This document shows positions 53,801 through 62,800 of a stretch of DNA of 64,000 bases, in pieces. How positions within the stretch are numbered: position 1 is the first letter of the stretch; each line of letters opens with the position of its first letter. Source of the stretch: Mactra quadrangularis (lineage: Eukaryota; Mollusca; Bivalvia; Venerida; Mactridae); the NCBI GenBank assembly GCA_025267735.1, contig CM046309.1:32215202-32279201 (forward strand). Reading direction: 5' to 3'. The notes beneath the pieces are model-generated. The model saw only the letters and a list, made by a program, of their open reading frames with translations, did not search any database and had not been told where the DNA came from. The position numbers and the translations under genes were made by a program.

Positions 53801-56800
53801 TTGAAATATTAAAGCAATATATTCCTCAGGTTTCTCAAAGTTATTTAAGAAATTTGCAAAAAAGGTAGAACAAAACTTTACAGACAGGGGAATTTTACTT
53901 TAGAGAAGGAGAAAAATACATGGGGGGGGGTCAATGGGGCGCCAAAACTGACTTAATAAACACTGAGCAGTGACTCAAAGATTTATTCAATGACTTTATG
54001 TAAGTATAATATATGTACAACATTTCAATGATTACAGATAAACATCATAATACCTTTGATAGTTTTTGACAACTGCATATACTCGTTCTGTAGATCTGTT
54101 CTCTATAAATAAACAAACACATACCAATTGAAACAATTCCCACAGCATAGGTCAGTCATGGCCTAAACTACTAACTTGGTGTAAGTAAATTACTCATTCC
54201 ATATAATAAAATTTCATATAGTCAAGCTAATTCATAATATTGCAATTTACTACCAGTATTATAAAATAAATTGGGCTAGGTCTTTAGAAAAATAAGGTGA
54301 TGACCTGACAGAAGCTGCCCATCACTAGACCTCCAAAATGCAATCCTTTTTCAACCCCTTATTTGGCTAACTGGAAGCTGCCCTTTTTGGCTCCCTACTT
54401 GTCCTGATGGAATCTAATCTCTTGCAGTAAGATAATCAAACAGTAAACATATCTTGATGTTGAACCTACCAATGTTTCAAATGGTCCAACACCTGACTTT
54501 ACACTTTTTAGAATAGTTTCTTCTATTTCTTGTTCTCTCAATTGTAGCAAACCATGTAGTTGTTGAAAATGTCCTCTCATACTATCTAATATTGGTAATA
54601 ATTCTTTTTTGTAATCTGGTAGTCTTGACTTTAATTCCTGTAAATTGAAAATAAGAAGACTTGATTATCAAATCAGAGAATAAAGGCGATATTTGCTTAA
54701 ATGCCAAAATATATTTTTTAGTTAACAACATTTTTATTTGGAATATGGTTCAATATGAATAATGTAATAATAAAAATAGTAAAAATGAGGGAAAAGACAT
54801 GTATAGAGTTTAAACAAAACAATTCAATATGCTTCTACTCAGCACCTACATGCAAAGAAATATTGTTCTATATGATGCTTCAGGACACATTTCAACACTT
54901 TGTAGCCACAATGTCCTAGTCAGTTATCTTCTTCATAGTCCCTTGACATGCCTAGATCTCTGGACCCATAATATTTTAGATTAGTTTTAAGCATATAACC
55001 TCACCAGTGGCTGAAAACTTTCCTACTTGATACAAAGGTAGGCGGCAGAATTTCCTTTGAACATACTTTATGACCAAATTTCAGACAGGTAGGTAAGGGC
55101 TCCCTGCAAAACTAAGCACATGCCCCCTAGACTCATTGACGCGCTTCCAACCAAGCTAAATGGGCAAGAGTATCAACATGATAATCTAACTACATCATCT
55201 ATTTTTACTTCATTAATACTGTTTCATAATAAACACAGAGCATTTGATTGAGTAACCAAGAGAAAGATAACAATTATAGACAAGAACAAGTAAAGCCATG
55301 TTTACATACTGCATCAATTTTCTTCAATCTACGATACACATGATTAGCCATTTGTAGTTTAGGTTCCATCTCACTGATGATTGTGCGATTCTAAAAAATA
55401 TATAAAAAGAAACAATTTAGTCAAAGCACTTATACCATACTTTAAGTTTAAAAATCATACATATTCTTATTTTATAAGATATTAGATGGAAAACATTCTT
55501 AGTATTATCAGTGATAATGATCTTGATCTTTGATGCAGTAATCCCAAACCTTTACAGGTCTTTTACCAGTCAGGACAAGGCTTCACACTAGATTTGAAGT
55601 CAGAAAGAGTTACGCTTCTAAAGACATCAGACATGCAAATTTTTGTTTACCAATATTATACTGAATAACAGCTACCATCTTCATTGAAAAGTAAGAGAAT
55701 ACGTAAATGTATAACTTGTCTTCTATAGAAGATATATTATGTCCTTTATGTGTACCCATGATTACACATCTAGAACATATAACTGTTTAGTGTACATTAC
55801 CTTGTCTTCTATAGAAGATATATTATGTCCTTTATGTGTACCCATGATTACACATCTAGAACATATAACTGTTTAGTGTACATTACCTTGTCTTCTATAG
55901 AAGATATGTTATGTCCTTTATGTGTACCCATGATTACACATCTAGAACATATAACTGTTTAGTGTACATTACCTTGTCTTCTATAGAAGATATATTATGT
56001 CCTTTATGTGTACCCATGATTACACATCTAGAACATATAACTGTTTAGTGTACATTACCTTGTCTTCTATAGAAGATATATTATGTCCTTTATGTGTACC
56101 CATGATTACACATCTAGAACATATAACTGTTTCATCATCATCACAATAATATTCTACTGTTCTATTCTCATGTAGTTTACATGTCTGAGATGTTGATAGG
56201 TCACTATAAATGTAAAATAAATATATGTAAAACATAATAATACATAAATGTTAAGTAAGACTTCTGTTTTTCTTTCTTTTTTGTCGCAAAATTCCCTAAG
56301 CTTGAAATTTCATACTGTTTATTTCATTCTTGTTGATTTTTGAGAAGTATTTTAAAGAGACCTCAGAGGAATATATTGCTTTGGAAGTTGATTTTTTTTC
56401 AAACAAGACAGAAATATTCCATTAAATTTACTCATTTTGTAAAATGAAGAAAACAGTTTCCCCTTTATTTTAGTCCTAAATTTGTAGAAACTATGAATTT
56501 ATATTGCCAACTTAACAACCAAAGATGTTATATCAGATGAAAGAATTTGGTTAAATTTAATCAGAGGGTATAATTGCATGGATACTACAATATACACATA
56601 AAACAAACCTACCCTTCTTCAGAAATTGCCACTGGTACATGAAGCTGTAGACTTCTAGATAATAAATGAACCTGAAACATAAAAGGCATTATAATGTTTG
56701 GAGCTTTTACGTCACATTTCATCATTTTTTTTAGTTACATTGCAGTGGTCAGTGGCCAAAAATTTAAACAAACCTAGCCACTGGCTGACAACTGCCTAAC

Positions 56801-59800
56801 TTCATACGGTGGTATGCAGGAGAATGCATACCAACTAACTCAGTACTAGGGGGACCAGGAAGTGAACTCAAAAGAGATAAGGTTGTAAGAACTTGTTTCA
56901 CAATTGAGCAAAAATAATTAAGCATAAATTAATAGTCAGTCACTCAACCAAGTTAACCAAGCTGGTGCTACAGATGAAATATAGAGAAAGATAAAATAAT
57001 TCTTACCCTAGAGCAACACATAGCACACATATTACAATCACATTTAGGACAATACATTGTGGCTTTATTCTTTGCGCATTCTCTACATGCTTTGGCTGAA
57101 ATAGAAAATATCTTAAGTTCAATTATAAATTATACATTGAAGTAAATACACAGATTGGGAGGAAATGATACTTCTTTTTACTTCTGTTGTCGTTTACAAA
57201 GGCTAAATTTTATGAGCACAGTCATTGCCTTATTTTTCTTCATTTTCTGATTTGTTTATTTGTACAGTAAATGTCAAAACTATGAGTTAGCCTGACTATA
57301 CACAATAAGTAATTTAACTAGCCCTGACTATGAGTTTCAACTAACCGTTATCATTTTTAGCTAGCCCTAAGTTTTTATAAATCATTCACCATTCACTCTT
57401 CATAATGATCTTTAAGCTATATAACATGACAAATATGGAAGCTTTAGGACTTATGATTACAGAGATATTTCAAGATCACCAAAAATAATTCTGTATTACA
57501 ATTTGTAAACTCTGAGTGGCGATTGTCAAACAAGCACTGCATATTTCCTACATGAGATTGTTATCATTAATTTAAGATGAAAATAGATTATGGAAACAAA
57601 TTTATTCTGTGTAGTATCTCTTCACCAATAGGGAGTAAAACTATTTGTACGATGCAGGAGTAACTGGATGAACAACTTTTTAAACTTAAATCACCAATCT
57701 AATCAATTTTCATGCAAACAAAATGAATGGTAATCAAAAATGAAAAGTTAACTAAATAACATTTCATGCAAAATCAAAGCAGCAATAACAAATGAACAAT
57801 TAGAAAGAAGAAAACCATAGTAACAAGATACTGACAATGAAGCAAGACAAAAACTCATGAAAAGGGCAGAGTAAACTCTAGCTTTGCATATCGCATTGAT
57901 CAACTATCAGATTGATGTATATTTTTCTAACCATACTTAACTAAATATAGAATCATTGCTAGGAATTCAACACAAGCTAAACACATTTTTGAAATTCAGA
58001 CAAACAATTTATACCCTAAAACAAAATTAAAGAAAATTCATATTTTTCATAAGAGCTATTTGTATCCTATTTACATGTAATTCATCAAATGCTTGAAGAG
58101 TTTGATCCACCAGTAAATATTCATGTTTTGACTGTGATACATATTGTTTTGAAAAGAAAATGAAGACAACTACAAGTACCGGTATTAGCAGTAGTTAAAC
58201 CAAATCGAAACATGCAATTATTCCTTTACTTGTTTAGGTTGGGCCGAAAATGAAATCTTATAGAGCAAAACTTTCCTAAAGAGAAACCTGCCAAATTCTG
58301 CTGGTATATTGTCAGAAAGGGGTGTCCAGTATTGGCAGAGGGGAGATGAATTAAGTGAATAGTGGTATTTATGAGATGATAGGTTGAGATAGAGTAGACT
58401 CCTAACCTGAATCTAACTGAGGAACTGAACAATCAGAATCACCTGTTGATGTGGTACTTAATCCAGGTCCACATTTATCTGTCATCTCTTTTAATCTTCC
58501 TAGTTCACTGGAATAAATGATACACCATGAAATATATTTAATACAAGGAATTAAGATGTATAATATTTGCGAGTGTAAGATTTTAGACAACTTGAAGTAA
58601 AACACCTTTATATAGCCCAAATATTTATCAGTTAATTCATTTAAGTGCACATTTTGATAACGATATTTAAGTTCTACAATACTGAAATCCAATAATAAAA
58701 TGTATTATGAGGCACATGAATTTACTCCTTTGCTTTAAAGTTATGAAGTGCCATCTGTTTTGGGTTTGAATGGCTCTGGGTTTCAGTATAACAACTCATG
58801 CAATTGACTTTTGTCCAATTAGAAACACATTTTTCAACAAAATGACAACTTACCGTTCTAATAAAGTTTTCTGATTATAAGCAACTGATCCCATTATGTA
58901 CCAATTAGGACAAAGTGACTTAATACTGTTCTCACCAGAAACTAAATCTGTCTTCACCTTGAAAAAATAATAGATAAATATATAAAACAACAATAAGTAC
59001 TATACAGTCAACTCTCGTTATCTCGACTTAGTTGGGACCGTTGGAAAATAATCGAGATAACGAAAAGTCGAGACAAACAAGATAAACGAAATTTTCTAAG
59101 GGAGGTAATTCCGATGTCTTCAGTAGCAGTTTAACCTGTTCAGAGAGTGTAGTTTAGAATAATCGCTTTGCTGAAGCTGTGAATAGGGTTTTACCATAAA
59201 CTTGTACTCTAAAGGTTTTGTGACACTTTTACCGCTGGCAAAGTTCCCTCTCGACAAGTTATAGAACAAAAACGCGTATTTTCCGAAAATCTACTTTCGG
59301 TTTCTACTATTTCACTGACTGTATCTCGAAAGAACGACTAACCAAGCGTATATTATTCAGAATATTTGTAGCCAGTCAGATAAATTGTGTGTGTATATGT
59401 TTGACGTCATACACTATTTCGTACAACCACAGCACCGTCATCGTGTAAGTCGGCTTCTCTTTGATAATTTTGAGTAGTTGCTGATAATATCCAGTTGTGT
59501 GTGTGAAGAGTAGTTGACTATTACGTCACGAAAAAAATATAGACTTGAACTACAAAAATGTCGGCATATCTTTTAAATGCGTGTCTTTCTATTATCGATC
59601 TATAACAGTTGTAAACATCGTTTTTCCAACAGGTCTGTAGAGGAATTAATTTATCATGCAAAGAAGATGCCGTACATTTATATCAACTTAAATGACGAAA
59701 TATAATAATAAAAATAAACGAAAAATATTTGTTTCTTATTTTTATTGGACAAAATATTCATTAAACAAAATTAATGAACACAAAAAAGTAACGAGTATCG

Positions 59801-62800
59801 CAGTGTTTTTTGTAATGAAGCACATGATTGTAAGCACGCATTTTGATATCTTTACACTCAATTTTGACATCTGTCAATTAACTCTCGACTTATTCAACGA
59901 TGGTTTCATTCATGTCAATTAGTTTGTATATTTAAATGACATGTTAATTCAATATTGACACGTCCTTTTAAACAGATTATCTATACAGTCGCTAATCGAT
60001 AAACAATGGACGTGTGCTATTTTTCGCACCTCAACGGATCGCAGATAATATCTTTGTCTAGTCGACTTAAACATTATAATTGTATAGTAAAATAACACTT
60101 TGGGACTCAAATTTATAGTCGAGAGAGCGAAAATGTCGAGACAAAAAGATCGAGTCAAACATGATTTTTTCATATAGATAAAGAAGGAAAAAAATCGGGA
60201 CTTTTGATTTTCAATCGAGACAACGAAATGTCGACACAAGAGTAGTCGAGATAATGCGAATTGACTGTATATAGCAATCATAGCCTTAAACTTTCTCAAG
60301 CATCAGCCTGATTTATTATTTTACACAGTTAAGGACAGCAATATTAACTAGTCTGACTTCATTAAATAAGTAAGTTTCACTAATCCCAATCAATTTAGAA
60401 TAGTCCAAGGCTTCAAACTAGTGATTAAGCTATAACTGATGTTGAACTTGATACTATGAAATTAAGAAAATGTTAAAAGAATTTAAAGACAACGCAACTA
60501 TATAGTGAGTTTTATGGCAACGCGAAAATGTTTCAGTAAAGTATGGAATTTGGACAATTCAGCGGAAGTTGATTTTTTAACAGTTCTGTGCATCTGAAAA
60601 TTCAGGAAGTGATAAAATGCGGTGAAGTGATTGGTGTTTTTTCATTGGCTGCATCCTTGCAGCCTGCAAAAATGTTCAATTTTGGTATTTTAATATGCTT
60701 TGCCTCAATAACATTTCAAAATATACTTGGCATTTCTTCCGCCTTAAAGAATAATTTACAACTTCTTTGCATCAGAAAGTTATCAACATACCATTTGTTC
60801 CGATGATGTCACTTAGAGACGTTCATGATAAAACCAGTACATTTCCCTAACTTAACGTTACTGGGCATTGTATAAAGTAAGAAACATTCCTGCCTTAAAA
60901 AATAAATATTTATTGAGAATTTTTTATCTTTATCTCAATGCAAGAGAAAAAGAAAAATGTACTACATTTCTTTTAAAATGATGATAAAAGAATGAGTTAT
61001 CAGATTTATTCTGTATGCAATAACTTACACAATGATATCCCCTAGCTAATTTAACATGTCCTTGTGAAAGGACCTGGATGTCAGATATACACATGCATCA
61101 TTGGGCTCGCTTTTAGGCTTTGCCTTAGTCATATTATTACATGCACAGGGATTCCGAACGATTATCATTTATACCTATAATATATACAAGGGGTCCAACA
61201 TCAAAATTATGAAAATTAACCCTTGCGTCACAGAAACATGCATCATTCCGTTATTTTTTCGAATATTCTCATCAGGTCTTCAGGTTTCGATACAGAAGAC
61301 ATTTGTCTATCCAAAAAGCCTAAGTTTTTTACAACAAATTTACAACTTTTTACATTATTCAAGCTAGTTTCTCGTAAAACGCACTGAAAAAGGTTAGTAC
61401 GACACAGGTCCGTCCCCTAGTCTTACCCCTGTAAAAACGTCTTTTCCGCGAAATACCGGTCAAATTATGTATTGGTTCGATGGAATATGTTATTTTATTC
61501 AACAATCCTCAACTAACCCTACTAATCTTCGTCTTTAATTGATGATAATCGTCCTTTTTTCATTTCCGAGACGAAGTCGCTACGGAACAGCCATCTTACG
61601 TATCACGTGAATATTATGTATCGCGATCGTTCATTGGTTCTTGCTGATAATATTGGTTGGTTCCCGCTTATCGTATGTCGTTAAGTACATACGTATATAA
61701 AACAGAAAACCAGTCAATAGTAACCGTTGTCGTACATTCTATAAATAGAAACAAACTCCGCAGTGGTTATCTCCCTTTATCAAATCAATTACGTAGCATA
61801 GCGTGACGTAAGCACTGTGAGGAGTTAGAAGGTGAAGTCAGACCGTTTACGTAAATTTTGTTGACAAGGTGTTAAATCCAGATAAAAATGGATGAACCAT
61901 AAGCCACCCTTTCCTTCAGGCCTGATATGATATATGGATTCACAGGGCTTATAGAGTATTCATCGAATAATTCAATGAAAATAAAATTTGGCCTTATAGT
62001 TTCTAATTGTAAATCATTACATGATCTTAGCTCACCAGTTCATTCTCATTTTGGTTAATGGGCAACAAATGTTGTCATGAATAATATCCATATATAGTTT
62101 GTTTTATATAAAATCTATAAATAAACTCAATATGTATGAAGGTTTGTGGTATTTTTCTTGTTTACAATGTACTTTGTCCCGACATTGAAGCCATTTATAT
62201 ATATTAAACGTATCGAAAATCGAGAACCACCACCGTTTTGACGTCATCCAATCAGATCGCTCGTTAGTACAGCAGCATGGCAAGTAGTCACGTGACTCGT
62301 TGATGATTTAAGATGGCTGTGCGGTAGCGACTTCGTCTCGGAAATTGAAAACAGACAATTATCATCATTGAAAGACGAAGATTAGTAGGGTTAGTTGGGG
62401 ATTGTTGAATAAAATAACATATTTCATCGAACCAATACATAATTTGGCCGGTATTTCGCGGAAAAGACGGTTTTTACAGGGGTAAGACTTGGGGACGGAC
62501 CCGTGTCGTACTAACCTTTTTCAGTGCGTTTTACGAGAAACTAGCTTGAATAATGTAAAAAGTTGTAAATTTGTTGTAAAAACTTAGGCTTTTTGGATAG
62601 ATAAATGTCTTCTGTATCGAAACCTGAAGACCTGATGAGAATATTCGAAAAAATAACGGAATGATGCATGTTTCTGCGACGCAAGGATTAATTTTCATAA
62701 TTTTGATGTTGGACCCCTTGTATATATTATAGGTATAAATGATAATCGTTCGGAATCCCTGTGATTACATGTACATGTCTAAAAGAAGATATATCTGATA

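Noticed and set aside
60588..60806. 72-residue + strand frame in RNF17-like intron 2
   Set aside because: No homology, no splice support, and no codon pattern. Chance frame in an intron.
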